This document shows, piece by piece, positions 16,801-25,893 of a stretch of DNA of 56,590 nt. Below the pieces are notes generated by a model. That model saw only the letters and a program-made list of their open reading frames with translations. It was not told the origin of the DNA and searched no databases. A program made the position numbers and the translations under genes. Source of the stretch: Bacteroidota bacterium (GTDB lineage Bacteria; Bacteroidota; Bacteroidia; UKL13-3). The first letter of the stretch is position 1. Each line of letters starts with the position of its first letter. The stretch covers positions 1 to 56,590 of the forward strand of contig CANLPK010000010.1 in assembly GCA_947492885.1 (NCBI GenBank), read 5' to 3'.

Positions 16801-19509
16801 TATTTTGGAACACAAGATAATTCTACCTCAGGTAATCGACCAACAATTACGTTAGTATATTATACATTAAGTGCTTGTGCCACGGTAAAAAATAGGGCGC
16901 CTTTGGCTAATCCTGATAGTGCTTCTATACTTTCTGCATCTATTATAAATATCAATGTAAGAGCCAATGATGTCGACCCCGATGGCAATACTTTGAATAC
17001 TCCTGTGATTATTACCAATCCAGCGAATGGTGCAGTTATAGTGAATGGAGATGGCACCATCAAATACACCCCTTCAGGTTCGTTTAATGGAATCACAACT
17101 TTCACCTACAGTGTTTCCGATGGCACATTGAAAGATACTTCCAAAGTTTATGTCACCGTTTTAAACTCGGTTCCAGTGGCTACCAACGATAGCACAGGAA
17201 CAAACTCAGGAACTGCAAAAACGATTTCAGTAAAAGCAAATGATGCAGATACAGAAGCCGATACTTTAACAAATCCAATAGTTACCCTCGGTGCCAATAA
17301 TGGAACCGCAACAGTATCGGGTAATAAAATTATTTATACTCCTTTCGATGGATTCTCTGGTACTGACTCCTTCTTCTATGCCATCTTTGAACAAAATGTA
17401 ATAGGATGTGATGGTGCTCAAGGCGATACTGCACGAGTGAAAATTACTATTGGAAATTTAGCACCCGATGCAAAAAATGATACGGTAAATACCAATGCTT
17501 GTCAGCCAGTAGCCATAAGCGTCATGAATAATGATAGCGACCCGGAGAATGGATCACTTACAGTGAGCATCCGAACCAACCCTTCGAATGGTGCACTGTC
17601 GCTAGTAGGTGGTGTGATGAACTATACTCCCAACTCTTCATTAGGATTTGGAGCATCTGATAATTTCACTTATTACTTAACGGATAATGGATCTCCAGTA
17701 AAAACTGATTCGGCCACCGTATTTGTAAATATTAATGCAAGCACACTCAATAATAAGCCAGTGGCACTCGATGATTTGGATACTTCAGGACAAAAAAATC
17801 AAGATATGTATGTGGATGTGATAACCAATGATGCCGATGCAGATAATGATCCTTTGGAAGTAAGTTTACCAATAGGTGTATTACAACCTGCGCATGGTAC
17901 GATAACAATTTTGAATAACTTAATCAAGTATGTACCCGCCTATCGTTTCGTTGGACTGGATTCATTTGAGTATGTATTGTCGGACATAATCCCAGCAGCT
18001 GCAGGCGGATGCCCTACCGTGCCAAGTAAATCGGATACAGCCAAGGTAATTATTCGTATAAATGAATGGGATTTGATGATACGTGGTTCAATTTACAACG
18101 ACCAAAACGGTACTACCGATAATACAATTTATGGTGCTTTGGTGAATTCATTAAATAGTCAGCCGCTGTATATTAACCTTATCGATAATAGCACTGGGCT
18201 CATTGTAGGAACTACCACTGTTGAAAGTGATGGTACATTTTATTTAGGTTACGATAATGGTACAGCACAAAACACCACCTTCAAAATTGTATTAAGCATC
18301 AATCAAGGAACCATTGGAGGAACAATCACTCCTGAACTTCCTGCTGGATGGGGCTTTGCAGGTGAAGGTACTTCAGGCGCAGGCGATGGTACCTTAGATG
18401 GACTCACCTTGGATGCATTGACCGATGCATCAATCAATTTGAATTTTGCAATCGATCAAATTCCTGTTTCACATAAGAAAATATATGCAAACCTCAACGC
18501 TGATGATTATATCAATCACAGTGGAAACCTCACGTATCCAAATAGAATTATTTTAAGTCAGTCGGAATCGGATACGAGTGTTATTGATTTAACTGGTACT
18601 ATCCCTCCAGGAAAATTATCGGGTAGCGACCCCGATGGAAGCAGATTTGGAGGCATTACTGGAAATACGGAAAAAGTTGCGTTTACTTCTTTACCTAACC
18701 CTGCGAATGCGGTATTAGTATATAGCAATGGTAGCACCATGATTACGTTGGATCCATCTCCGAGTTGCCCTGCTGCGGCCTCATGTACCTACTGGAATGC
18801 TGCAGCCAGCCGATATGAAATTCCTGCATTCAACCCAAATAGCTTGTTCTTATATATGAATAATAATGTGCTATCGACAAGTTTCACTTATGCATTCTTC
18901 GATTCGGCGAATGTAATAAGTGTGCCCGATACCTATATGGTTTCATTCAATTCTCCATTGCCAGTAACCTTGGTTGCATTTGGTGGTAAGCTTAATAAGA
19001 ATGAACAAAGCGAATTGAATTGGATTACCTCAAGCGAATTAAATAATAGTTATTTTGATGTTGAATATTCAACCAATGGTGAGTTCTATAAAATTGGAAC
19101 TATCAAAGGAAATGGCACCACCTTTCACTATCACGATTATGCATTTATTCATTTAACACCTGCTGTCGGTGATAATTATTACCGATTGAAACAAGTTGAT
19201 TATAATGGTAAAACTGCCTATAGCGAAGTGATTAATATACCATATAGTAAGAAGGTTGGACCCTTTGCCATCACGCCAAATCCTACACATGGAGAACTCA
19301 ATATTCAATACGAAGCGACCTCTGTAGATGAAGTGAATATTAGTGTTACGAATTTATTGGGACAGGTGCTTTATCAAAATCAATCTAATTCGATAATTGG
19401 GATGAATACACTAAATCTCAACTTGCAAAACTGGGAACCTGGAATCTATTTTGTGAATTTCACCATCAATGGAGAAACCATCACACAAAAAATAACATTG
19501 GTAAATTAG
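13846..19509 (+). CDS. giant multidomain T9SS-secreted protein (cadherin-like repeats, DNRLRE domain)
   Basis: This is a 1887-residue cell-surface or secreted protein. A long signal peptide (to about residue 42) precedes an unusual globular domain (about 45-385). An Ig/PKD-like module follows (about 390-480), then cadherin-like modules of the VxxND-D-D...GTxxYTP type. Two lie before and at least four after a DNRLRE domain at about 822-1005 (SPTNNYGTSTTIQVGKRNGD, then LDITGLAQEWYSG). A CNA-B/SdrD-like segment is at about 1410-1540. The C-terminus (ITPNPTHGELNIQYE... EPGIYFVNFTINGETITQKI) is a type IX sorting domain. DNRLRE and cadherin-like modules suggest adhesion or polymer binding. The ATG at 13846 is chosen over the TTG at 13822 because of the promoter box and signal peptide. 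Confidence 0.85.
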   Translation: MKPLFTKLLFLNTPVIFLYKALLVFVLFLGLAFNAKAGDETIPAGSLIINMGNANPTIAKSLKPYGLIYDLLKNQYCPVKWVINPNKTKDGADFTLNGVAYKGGPFIITAPFRTTAVNTVINTWVAAWGIDTACLTTATILPVYITLTAAPRWTLDATNGTIAQTYLTNAGIPAGAYNWKAPALLGPCDDLFAMPHADPIWATHGNLYNWSKSIASGGYKGGIYLSCHAGSVFENMFNPANNTQQCNLLSKDPTITGGQSMVLFGSHGNGSIPPPYIMQYPADACMQFIGKIDAALQAGSEQIFLPKIGWRTTTHVGIYDDSQADIPSKSPGPAAALAYGYSKGDSAAGYVMIMGAHTMAKYTTADYINGQRVFLNWSFLASQSKAVAMSVPATLSGTISQGETISLSVTASGYSTPFTYVWSSSVAGSFSAPNASSTTFTPTSLSARAIIHCVVTDACGRVGFYSASTNVISGLVIPETPLLSVSISNTCLNSDITETVDVLANTNSPAGRPLTLSLITTGHHGTFVNNGNGTVTYTPELNFTGIDSCTYQVCDNAVPQNCSSNLLVINLGVNDIYGCSPNQVYGVVSSGGMDTLAFATSNVSSTAANAYDLVDGTFAVFGANDSAGFSFPEFVYANDTMAINWKSSNSTTSTIAVMQSADGTTYSNYKTFSTTSTSVIVSNYKLTSTAKYIRITRTANAPNIDAIVYSNNGCVTRAPEANMDATVVIEDSSTVIYVLNNDVDPQSLALTTATIKTGPSHGKVSINLNNSITYAPNPDYSGTDQFIYEITNTQGYNDTGVVLITIIDDGCSAGYYKPVSGSTTTITIADSVDAGMRELSPTNNYGTSTTIQVGKRNGDRRRATFLFKSPLGLVPAGAVIQSATLNLKRTSGDNTAIGCSIYPITQSWSASTSTWELRSTGTPWTILGGDFTTASYGSFTTGTGSTLTTHSLDITGLAQEWYSGTRANYGIMLKATDESAIANRQYFGTQDNSTSGNRPTITLVYYTLSACATVKNRAPLANPDSASILSASIININVRANDVDPDGNTLNTPVIITNPANGAVIVNGDGTIKYTPSGSFNGITTFTYSVSDGTLKDTSKVYVTVLNSVPVATNDSTGTNSGTAKTISVKANDADTEADTLTNPIVTLGANNGTATVSGNKIIYTPFDGFSGTDSFFYAIFEQNVIGCDGAQGDTARVKITIGNLAPDAKNDTVNTNACQPVAISVMNNDSDPENGSLTVSIRTNPSNGALSLVGGVMNYTPNSSLGFGASDNFTYYLTDNGSPVKTDSATVFVNINASTLNNKPVALDDLDTSGQKNQDMYVDVITNDADADNDPLEVSLPIGVLQPAHGTITILNNLIKYVPAYRFVGLDSFEYVLSDIIPAAAGGCPTVPSKSDTAKVIIRINEWDLMIRGSIYNDQNGTTDNTIYGALVNSLNSQPLYINLIDNSTGLIVGTTTVESDGTFYLGYDNGTAQNTTFKIVLSINQGTIGGTITPELPAGWGFAGEGTSGAGDGTLDGLTLDALTDASINLNFAIDQIPVSHKKIYANLNADDYINHSGNLTYPNRIILSQSESDTSVIDLTGTIPPGKLSGSDPDGSRFGGITGNTEKVAFTSLPNPANAVLVYSNGSTMITLDPSPSCPAAASCTYWNAAASRYEIPAFNPNSLFLYMNNNVLSTSFTYAFFDSANVISVPDTYMVSFNSPLPVTLVAFGGKLNKNEQSELNWITSSELNNSYFDVEYSTNGEFYKIGTIKGNGTTFHYHDYAFIHLTPAVGDNYYRLKQVDYNGKTAYSEVINIPYSKKVGPFAITPNPTHGELNIQYEATSVDEVNISVTNLLGQVLYQNQSNSIIGMNTLNLNLQNWEPGIYFVNFTINGETITQKITLVN

Positions 19510-20257
19510 TTAGTTAATTGTTGGAAAGGGCATTGACAGAAAGGCTGTTGGTGCCCTTTTTTGTTTTTTAATACTTCTAATAATTAAAAAAAATGATTTA
19601 TAAATTCACAAAGGAATAAATATTAGTATAAAAATTTGAGATTAAGTATTTAGCAATTCGATTGTTTGGAACGTATCAATTCGTCATTATAGGTCATAAT
19701 TCAAATTGTAATTTCCCATTGTATTCATGTCCCATTGGGACATTTGGTGGGTAGCACGTAGGTTTTCCTGTATTGACGTGCCATAGGTACGTTTGAATGC
19801 CTCGTTATGATGATTACGAAATTGTGATTTAATATTTTATACATTAAAACATGAAGACTAACGGGTCGCACCTACGGCGCTTAATACATGTCAGTTTGTA
19901 ATTCCTGCTATTAACAGGGCGCCCTTCTAGGGCTTAATACAAGAACAAATTCCAATTTGAAAAATTATTTATAACATGATGAAAATGGCTAATACGATTC
20001 AAACTAAATCTTAACTAAAATTCCGTCCGTTTTTATATGTGTGTTTGCATCTAGCCACCGCGGGGCACTCCGTTAATAGCTACATTGCAATAGCCTCGTA
20101 TTTAGCTCCAGAGGAGCGTCCCGTTAATAGCAAACATCCAATACCTTTGTATTTAGCCCCAGCGGGGCGACCCGTTATTTTTATTCCATTTTGAAAAAAT
20201 ATTAGGCTTATCGTGTAGCTCTTTATGAATTTGAAATTTATCGAATTGAATGAATTA
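19510..20257. repeat. intergenic gap with family I unit and mirrored family III hairpins
   Basis: This convergent gap of 748 bases holds a terminator and two repeat families. A single forward family I unit has stems ATGTCCCATTGGGACAT (19727-19743) and ACGTGCCATAGGTACGT (19776-19792), joined by a TTGGTGGGTAG linker. Family III has the consensus GTATTTAGC-nCC-n4-GGn-GCG(A/T)CCCGTTA. It occurs twice in reverse orientation (about 19860-19887 and 19913-19940) and three times forward (about 20052-20079, 20099-20129 and 20148-20176). The orientations again mirror each other around an AT-rich centre. No gene is supported. Confidence 0.8.
19525..19566 (+). terminator. intrinsic terminator after the giant surface-protein gene
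   Basis: Stem AAAGGGCA (19525-19532) pairs with TGCCCTTT (19552-19559), followed by a T-run interrupted by one G. The loop is long (19 bases), so the hairpin is weaker than the one at 7325. Confidence 0.7.
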
Positions 20258-21472
20258 TTAATCAAATTTTTCGTCTTTGCCTTTCTTCTCCTCATTCATA
20301 ATTTCTTTCACCGATTTGATATTGTAAATATCTCCATTGTATTTATTTCCTAATACAATAACAACATAATCCAATTTCGGATTGATATAAAACAAACTAT
20401 TATAACTATTCCACCATCCATTATGATATACCACTTTGCTGCTATCGTTATAACACATCATACGAAATCCATAACCATAATTTTTTATACCTTTCTTCTC
20501 CTTGCTGCGTGGAACCCAGGCGGTATCTAAAGTTGATTGTGATAAAATTTTATAATGAACCAATCCATCATACCATTTATACAAATCGGTAACCGTACTA
20601 TATATTCCTTTATCACCCACCACATCATCAAAATTATCTTTATCCTTTTTCTTCCAAGTAGCACTATAGCTTGTGGTTCTATTTACAAATGCTCTTTCAT
20701 CAACATCGGTGCTTACCCAGGTATTACTCATTTGCAATGGCTCGAAAATATTTTTATGCAAAAACTCCGAATAGCTTATTCCACTTACTTTTTCAATGAT
20801 GGCTGCAAGTAATACATAATTGGTATTGCTATAATTAAAGCTCTTGCCCGGGTTGCCAATATGTTTTTTATCATAGGTTTGAAGCCATTGCATCAACTCC
20901 GATTGTGTTGGATACAAATCGCCTTTGATGACTTTGCTACTATATACATTCACATAATTGGCTATGCCACTTCGATGTGAAAGCAAGTGCGCAATTGTTA
21001 CTTTCTTAAATGGTAATTCGGGGAAATAATCGGTCACCAAATCGTCGAGCTTGAGTTTGCCTTCTTCCATCAATTTTAAAATGGCTACTGCGGTAAAGGT
21101 TTTCGACATCGACGCAATCTGAAATTTGGTATCCAAATTCAAAGAGTCTTTCTCCTCATGATTTCGATAGCCATAACATTTTTGAAAAATAATAATCCCT
21201 TTTTGTGCTACCAACACATTTCCATTGAAGCCTTTTAAAAATGCTTTATTATGATATAAGGTATCGAGTTGTTGACGCTTAAGTTGGGCATCAATCTGTT
21301 TTTCAATTATGGCCATGGTATCCACCGACATCGTCTTTTGCGATTCGTGAATACTTGCATTGCCATTGGCAGCCGTGCTATTACAGGCACTTAAAAATAC
21401 ATTTCCTATTGCGAACAACAGAAGGGTATAGGTGAATAAATATTTTTTAGATAGTATACTTTTTGAAATCAT
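20258..21472 (-). CDS. serine-hydrolase lipoprotein of the beta-lactamase/PBP4* (class C-like) family
   Basis: This is a 404-residue lipoprotein. The signal ends in a lipobox FLSAC with Cys at residue 30. The hydrolase domain has the catalytic SxxK as SMSK (121-124), a YxN triad element in NYSNTNYVLLA, and HNG in VVYHNGWWNSYNSLFY replacing the usual KTG. These are the marks of the PF00144 serine hydrolases, which include D-aminopeptidases, esterases and carboxypeptidases. The substrate cannot be assigned, and resistance function should not be inferred. It begins two bases after the dxr stop, so it is probably co-transcribed with dxr without being related to isoprenoid synthesis. Confidence 0.88.
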   Translation of the reverse strand: MISKSILSKKYLFTYTLLLFAIGNVFLSACNSTAANGNASIHESQKTMSVDTMAIIEKQIDAQLKRQQLDTLYHNKAFLKGFNGNVLVAQKGIIIFQKCYGYRNHEEKDSLNLDTKFQIASMSKTFTAVAILKLMEEGKLKLDDLVTDYFPELPFKKVTIAHLLSHRSGIANYVNVYSSKVIKGDLYPTQSELMQWLQTYDKKHIGNPGKSFNYSNTNYVLLAAIIEKVSGISYSEFLHKNIFEPLQMSNTWVSTDVDERAFVNRTTSYSATWKKKDKDNFDDVVGDKGIYSTVTDLYKWYDGLVHYKILSQSTLDTAWVPRSKEKKGIKNYGYGFRMMCYNDSSKVVYHNGWWNSYNSLFYINPKLDYVVIVLGNKYNGDIYNIKSVKEIMNEEKKGKDEKFD

Positions 21473-21474
21473 TC

Positions 21475-22629
21475 TTACATTTTTTTAATGAGTTCATGGG
21501 CAATATCACGGGCCTCCTGATCGCTCTCGTAATAGTTGCTGATATTGGGTTTGGCAAGGAAACTAGCGCGTTCCATCGTGCCTTCTACAATATCGTATAT
21601 CTGTAAGAATTTTATTTCATCTCTAAGGAAGGCGGCATTTGCCACCTCATTGGCTGCATTCATAATGCAGGCCATATTGCCTCCTTCTTGCAAACAATAA
21701 TATGCAAAATCCAAACCCTTAAACGTTGCCCTATCAGGTGCTTCAAAAGTTAGTTGAGGATAATTTAAAAAATTGAATCGTGGAAAATCGGTAACTACGC
21801 GCTCTGGGTATGTGAAGGCATAATGAATGGGCAACTTCATATCGGGCAATCCCATTTGTGCTTTCATGCTGCCATCTCCAAATTGTGCAATACTATGAAT
21901 GATACTTTGTGGATGCACAATCACATCTATTTGCGAGGCATCCAATCCAAATAACCACTTCGCTTCAATAATCTCCAAAGCCTTATTCATCAGGCTCGCC
22001 GAGTCGATGGTAATTTTGGCTCCCATCGTCCAGTTGGGATGTTTCAATGCCTGTGCTTTGGTAACCGATTCCAGCTCACTGCGCGTTCTGCCTCTGAATG
22101 GGCCTCCACTGGCGGTAAGGTAAATCTTCTCAACGGGGTTGGAATATTCTCCTACCAAACATTGATAAATGGCTGAGTGCTCCGAATCGACAGGAATAAT
22201 TTTTACATTGTGTTTTACACAAAGGCTGCTGATATAATCGCCTGCCACCACCAGCGTTTCCTTGTTGGCCAAGGCAATGGTTTTGCCTGCTTGAATAGCA
22301 GCAATGGTTGGTCGCAATCCACTGAAGCCCACTTGGGCAGTGAGTACAATATCAATTTCATCGCTGCATACACATTGTACAATGGCATCGGCCCCAGCAA
22401 AAACTTTAATTGGTAAATGTGATAAAGCATCCTTCACGCGCACATAATGATCCTCGTTGGAAATCACTACGGTATTCGGATTGAAAGCAATTGCTTGCGA
22501 TATCAGTAAGTCGGCATTATTATGCGCCGTAAGTAAATCAATTTCAAACTTCTCGGGATGGGCCTGAATAACTTCCAAGGCCTGTGTGCCGATACTCCCG
22601 GTGCTTCCTAATATGGCAATTCGCTTCAT
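21475..22629 (-). CDS. dxr: 1-deoxy-D-xylulose 5-phosphate reductoisomerase
   Basis: Dxr carries out the second step of the MEP isoprenoid pathway, converting DXP to 2-C-methyl-D-erythritol 4-phosphate with NADPH. The N-terminus has the NADPH loop GSTGSIG (about 8-14). The active-site motifs are present: VDSEHSAIYQCL, ASGGPFRG, HPNWTMGAKITIDSASLMNK and HPQSIIHS. At 384 residues it is full length. The ATG at 22629 gives MKRIAILGSTG, which is the canonical beginning; an upstream ATG at 22668 would add 13 residues with no family match. The downstream lipoprotein gene is two bases away. Confidence 0.97.
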   Translation of the reverse strand: MKRIAILGSTGSIGTQALEVIQAHPEKFEIDLLTAHNNADLLISQAIAFNPNTVVISNEDHYVRVKDALSHLPIKVFAGADAIVQCVCSDEIDIVLTAQVGFSGLRPTIAAIQAGKTIALANKETLVVAGDYISSLCVKHNVKIIPVDSEHSAIYQCLVGEYSNPVEKIYLTASGGPFRGRTRSELESVTKAQALKHPNWTMGAKITIDSASLMNKALEIIEAKWLFGLDASQIDVIVHPQSIIHSIAQFGDGSMKAQMGLPDMKLPIHYAFTYPERVVTDFPRFNFLNYPQLTFEAPDRATFKGLDFAYYCLQEGGNMACIMNAANEVANAAFLRDEIKFLQIYDIVEGTMERASFLAKPNISNYYESDQEARDIAHELIKKM

Positions 22630-22750
22630 GGTTAATGGTGGGAAATTAATGCTTTTCTCGATTCCCATCCCAAAACGAAATCCACATTATCTGGCGTTTA
22701 GCACCCAGGTGCGAAATTAATTGAACATAAATTATTGAACCGTCTAAGTA

Positions 22751-24889
22751 CTAAAGTCTTACCTGCAAATCGATGAAGTAAGTAGTGCCGCGGGTTCTGT
22801 AGCCCATGATTTCGGTATACTTTGTATTGAGCATATTATCCACCTTAAATCCAAGCACAATGGCACTGGTGACATTATAACGGGCATAGAAATCCATCAA
22901 AGTATAACCATTAATCAACTTTGAATCGAGTGCTCCAAATGGGCCTAAGTTAGAGTTATAGAAGGCATCATAGCGCTGACTCACATATCTTGCATCCATT
23001 CTGAAACTCATCGCTGATGAAGGACTATAATTCAAAATAGCATTCATCATATTCGTCGGTCGACGCACCACTCGGATATCTGATGCTTCGCTCGTGATAA
23101 ATCCTCCGCCCTCATACAATTGAACGTGCTGCCCTGCTACTTGATTGGTATCGATACCATTTTTGAATACCGAAAGTTTGCTCTCTACATAGCTATAACG
23201 CATCGATACACTGAGTTTAGAAGAAGCCTTTATGGTGAGTGAAAAATCGATGCCCTGATTCTTTTGAACACCAGCATTCAAATAGGTATTGCCATTAAAA
23301 TCCAGATAGCTCAAAGAATCGAGAGGCGTTGATTTATTCCATAGGTTCACGAATTGCACTGGATTGGTAGTTTCGATTTTGAAGAAGGCCACCGTAAAAT
23401 ATGCCGAACGATCGATGATGGATTTCATTCCGATTTCATACGACTTTGATGATTGTGGTTTTAAATTGCGATTTCCTTTAAGGCTTGATCCAGGATCATT
23501 GGCATACAACTGATATAAGGATGGATTGAGGAATCCGTTGGTGAGTGAGAAATAAACGGTATTTCCGTTTTGAACATAGGATGGAGATATCTCGTAACTG
23601 ATGGCGCGACCATATTGATCGTTGAGGTTATAACGCAATCCTGCGGCGAGGTTCAATGGGCTTAAGCCTTGCGCCTTGAAATTATAATCACCGTGAACAA
23701 AACCGTAAATATTTTGTTGGTGCAAATTAGAGTCGTTGTAATTTAGTTTTGAAGTATATGGAAAGAAAGGATCATTAGAAATAAATTCTGTTTCATTATT
23801 CATACGCTCATTATTAAATCCAATTCCGGTTGCAATATTTAAACTGTTTGCTTTATATAAGCACAATGCTTCTGCTTGTGAGTTGTTTCCAGTGAAATAC
23901 CCTTTATAATATTGATGGTCGAATACCTGTGCAGGTGAAATTTGCACCACAGATGAATCGTCAATGCTGGTGCGGGTATTGGTTGAATACGCGTAGGTAG
24001 CCTGCAAACTAATTTTTGAATCCAAATCATAACGACCTTTGAATTGATAGATATTGCGATGTGTTTCCAGGGTGTAATTATTGTCGTTAGTGAAAGCCCC
24101 TTTATCAATATCGCCCAGCTTTTGCAATGACTTCATCGAAGCGGATAATTTCAATTTATTCTTATCATAACCAATCTTGCCAATGAAATCTGTTTGCTGA
24201 AACTGGTCTAAATCGTGTGGCTCTAATGGGCGAACACTGCCGGTATCAAGTGCTGCATCAAAGCCTTTGCTGCTAATGCTATTGAGTCCAACGGAGGCAT
24301 ACACCCCACTTTTGTCGGTATAGCGTACCAGTGCATTCGATACATTATAGTTGGTGCCAAAACGAAAATCAACATTCGCTTCGAAAGGTTTTTCGCCTTT
24401 TTCTTTGGTGATGATATTGATGCTGCCACCAATGGCACCCGAGCCATAAATGGTACTATTAGAACCGCGTACAATTTCGATACGCTCGATACTGTTCAGA
24501 GTTAAATCGCCAATATCGAAGGAATTATTTGGAGATGATGGATCGTTCAAAGAAACTCCATCGATGAGGATAGCCGACTGGTTGGTATTCGTTCCACGCA
24601 TGCTCACACTCTGATTTCCACCAGGGTTCATGCCATTACCAACGATATAGATACTCTCAATTTGTGAAAGCAATTCGGGTAAGGTTTTAACATTGCTCGC
24701 TGCAATTTGCTGGGCATTAATTACCGTTACACTGCGGGGTTCGGTGGATGCTTCCTTCTCGGTACGAGAGGTGCTAATCACCACTTCAGTTAGAACGCGT
24801 GAACGCGTTGAATCGGAAGGGGTAACGGTTTGGTTGAAGCCTTGCAGGCTGCAAAGCAGGAGCGTGGCAGAGATAAAAATACGGTTCAT
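22751..24889 (-). CDS. btuB: TonB-dependent outer-membrane receptor, probable cobalamin receptor
   Basis: This is a 712-residue TonB-dependent transporter. The signal peptide ends near residue 20. The plug domain covers about 30-160, with LTEVVISTSRTEKEASTEPR, then SVSMRGTNTNQSAILIDGVS, and IERIEIVRGSNSTIYGSGAIGG, followed by a 22-strand barrel ending in ...TTYFIDLQVRL. Vitamin B12 is assigned as substrate because a cobalamin riboswitch lies directly upstream on the same strand; the plug also resembles BtuB. No btuCDF genes are in the window. The ATG at 24889 gives a clean signal peptide; the more distal ATG at 24922 does not add recognisable sequence. TonB supplies energy from the inner membrane. 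Confidence 0.85.
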   Translation of the reverse strand: MNRIFISATLLLCSLQGFNQTVTPSDSTRSRVLTEVVISTSRTEKEASTEPRSVTVINAQQIAASNVKTLPELLSQIESIYIVGNGMNPGGNQSVSMRGTNTNQSAILIDGVSLNDPSSPNNSFDIGDLTLNSIERIEIVRGSNSTIYGSGAIGGSINIITKEKGEKPFEANVDFRFGTNYNVSNALVRYTDKSGVYASVGLNSISSKGFDAALDTGSVRPLEPHDLDQFQQTDFIGKIGYDKNKLKLSASMKSLQKLGDIDKGAFTNDNNYTLETHRNIYQFKGRYDLDSKISLQATYAYSTNTRTSIDDSSVVQISPAQVFDHQYYKGYFTGNNSQAEALCLYKANSLNIATGIGFNNERMNNETEFISNDPFFPYTSKLNYNDSNLHQQNIYGFVHGDYNFKAQGLSPLNLAAGLRYNLNDQYGRAISYEISPSYVQNGNTVYFSLTNGFLNPSLYQLYANDPGSSLKGNRNLKPQSSKSYEIGMKSIIDRSAYFTVAFFKIETTNPVQFVNLWNKSTPLDSLSYLDFNGNTYLNAGVQKNQGIDFSLTIKASSKLSVSMRYSYVESKLSVFKNGIDTNQVAGQHVQLYEGGGFITSEASDIRVVRRPTNMMNAILNYSPSSAMSFRMDARYVSQRYDAFYNSNLGPFGALDSKLINGYTLMDFYARYNVTSAIVLGFKVDNMLNTKYTEIMGYRTRGTTYFIDLQVRL

Positions 24890-25009
24890 GGTTGCAAATA
24901 AAATTAAAAAAATGTTTAACAATACTTACACCTGCGAAAATACAAAGTAGAACAAAAGAATACCGATCTGATGTTCATTAGCACCTTTCTTCCCGAAAGC
25001 ATAATGATA

Positions 25010-25165
25010 AAATGCGTGTGGCAGGTCTTCTGACTTGTCGTGATCCTTTTAGCGCCTTCCCATTCGAAACGAACAGTGGCTAGGAGTGCTATGAGGTTAC
25101 TTAATACGACTTACAGCAGCGGGAACTGTTCAGGATTTCCACCTGATTCCCTTTTAATGAAACAT
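25010..25165 (-). promoter_or_regulatory. cobalamin (B12/AdoCbl) riboswitch
   Basis: Read on the minus strand, this leader begins with GGGAATCAGGTGGAAATCC, continues through CAGTTCCCGCTGCTGTAAG, includes TAGCCACTG and GGGAAGGCGC, and ends with the B12-box-like GTCAGAAGACCTGCC (complement of about 25021-25035). The order and spacing of these blocks match the cobalamin riboswitch class. It precedes the TonB receptor by about 120 bases. No clear terminator lies between the aptamer and the ATG, so translational control or an unrecognised expression platform is possible. Confidence 0.93.
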
Positions 25166-25859
25166 AAAAATGAATTCATGCTTCAACCAAATGCGATGCG
25201 AAGATAGAATTTTAAAATGCATTTATAAATTAGTTATTAACGGGGGATGTGGAAAGCCCTATATAGCCTAATTTTTATTGATAATTAAATCCAATGGATA
25301 GGAGAATTTGTTGCGATTGAATTTGAATAAATATATTTTATAATTAAATGAATATGCGATTTTTTTTGATTCTAGAAACATTCAAACGTTCCTCTGGAAC
25401 GTCAATTCAGGAGAATCCTAATTGCTACCCACCAGATGTCCCTATGGGGACATAATACAGCATCCTTTATGAAACAATATTGAAATTATAATTTGTTCTT
25501 GTATTATGTTCCTTCGGAACATTTGGTGGGTAGAAAAACATGCCCCCATGATTGACGTTCCGTAGGAACGTTTGAAAGACAATAATTAAATAAAAATTAA
25601 ATTGTTCATCGAATAGAATTTCACACCAAACGTTCCTCTGGAACGTCAATTTAGGAGAATCCATAATCTACCCACCAGATGTCCCTATGGGGACATAATA
25701 CAGCATCCTCTATAAAACAATATTGAAATTATAATTTGCTCTTGTATTATGCCCCTTCGGGGCATTTGGTGGGTAGAAAAACATGCCCCCATGATTGACG
25801 TTCCGTAGGAACGTTTGCCTGACCCCAACCCCCATTTCCCCTTATTTCATAAAATAATT
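25166..25859. repeat. divergent intergenic gap with four family I units in a tandem duplication
   Basis: This gap lies between the riboswitch leader and the plus-strand nbaC promoter. It contains four two-hairpin units in the order reverse, forward, reverse, forward. Their stem pairs are at 25386-25402 with 25436-25453, 25506-25522 with 25555-25571, 25630-25646 with 25679-25696, and 25749-25765 with 25798-25814. The first two units and the last two are a near-identical tandem duplication with a period of about 243 bases. Linkers TTTGGTGGGTAG and CATGCCCCCATGATTGACG are unchanged between copies. No gene is seen. Confidence 0.9.
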
Positions 25860-25867
25860 TACTTTTG
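25860..25867 (+). promoter_or_regulatory. -7 promoter box (TACTTTTG)
   Basis: Matches TAnnTTTG, 26 bases before the ATG at 25894 and just downstream of the last repeat unit. No -33 TTG is seen at standard spacing. Confidence 0.5.
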
Positions 25868-25893
25868 TAAAAACAATACCAAAAAAATATCAT

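Noticed and set aside
20258-21472. Antibiotic-resistance beta-lactamase
   Set aside because: SMSK and HNG motifs are those of the broad serine-hydrolase family; nothing indicates beta-lactam hydrolysis.
24950-25170. tRNA or other structured RNA gene
   Set aside because: The structure and conserved blocks fit the cobalamin riboswitch on the minus strand better than any tRNA, and no tRNA cloverleaf was found elsewhere.
25380-25820. CRISPR array
   Set aside because: The repeats are palindromic, alternate in orientation, and are separated by repeated rather than unique spacers; no cas genes are present.
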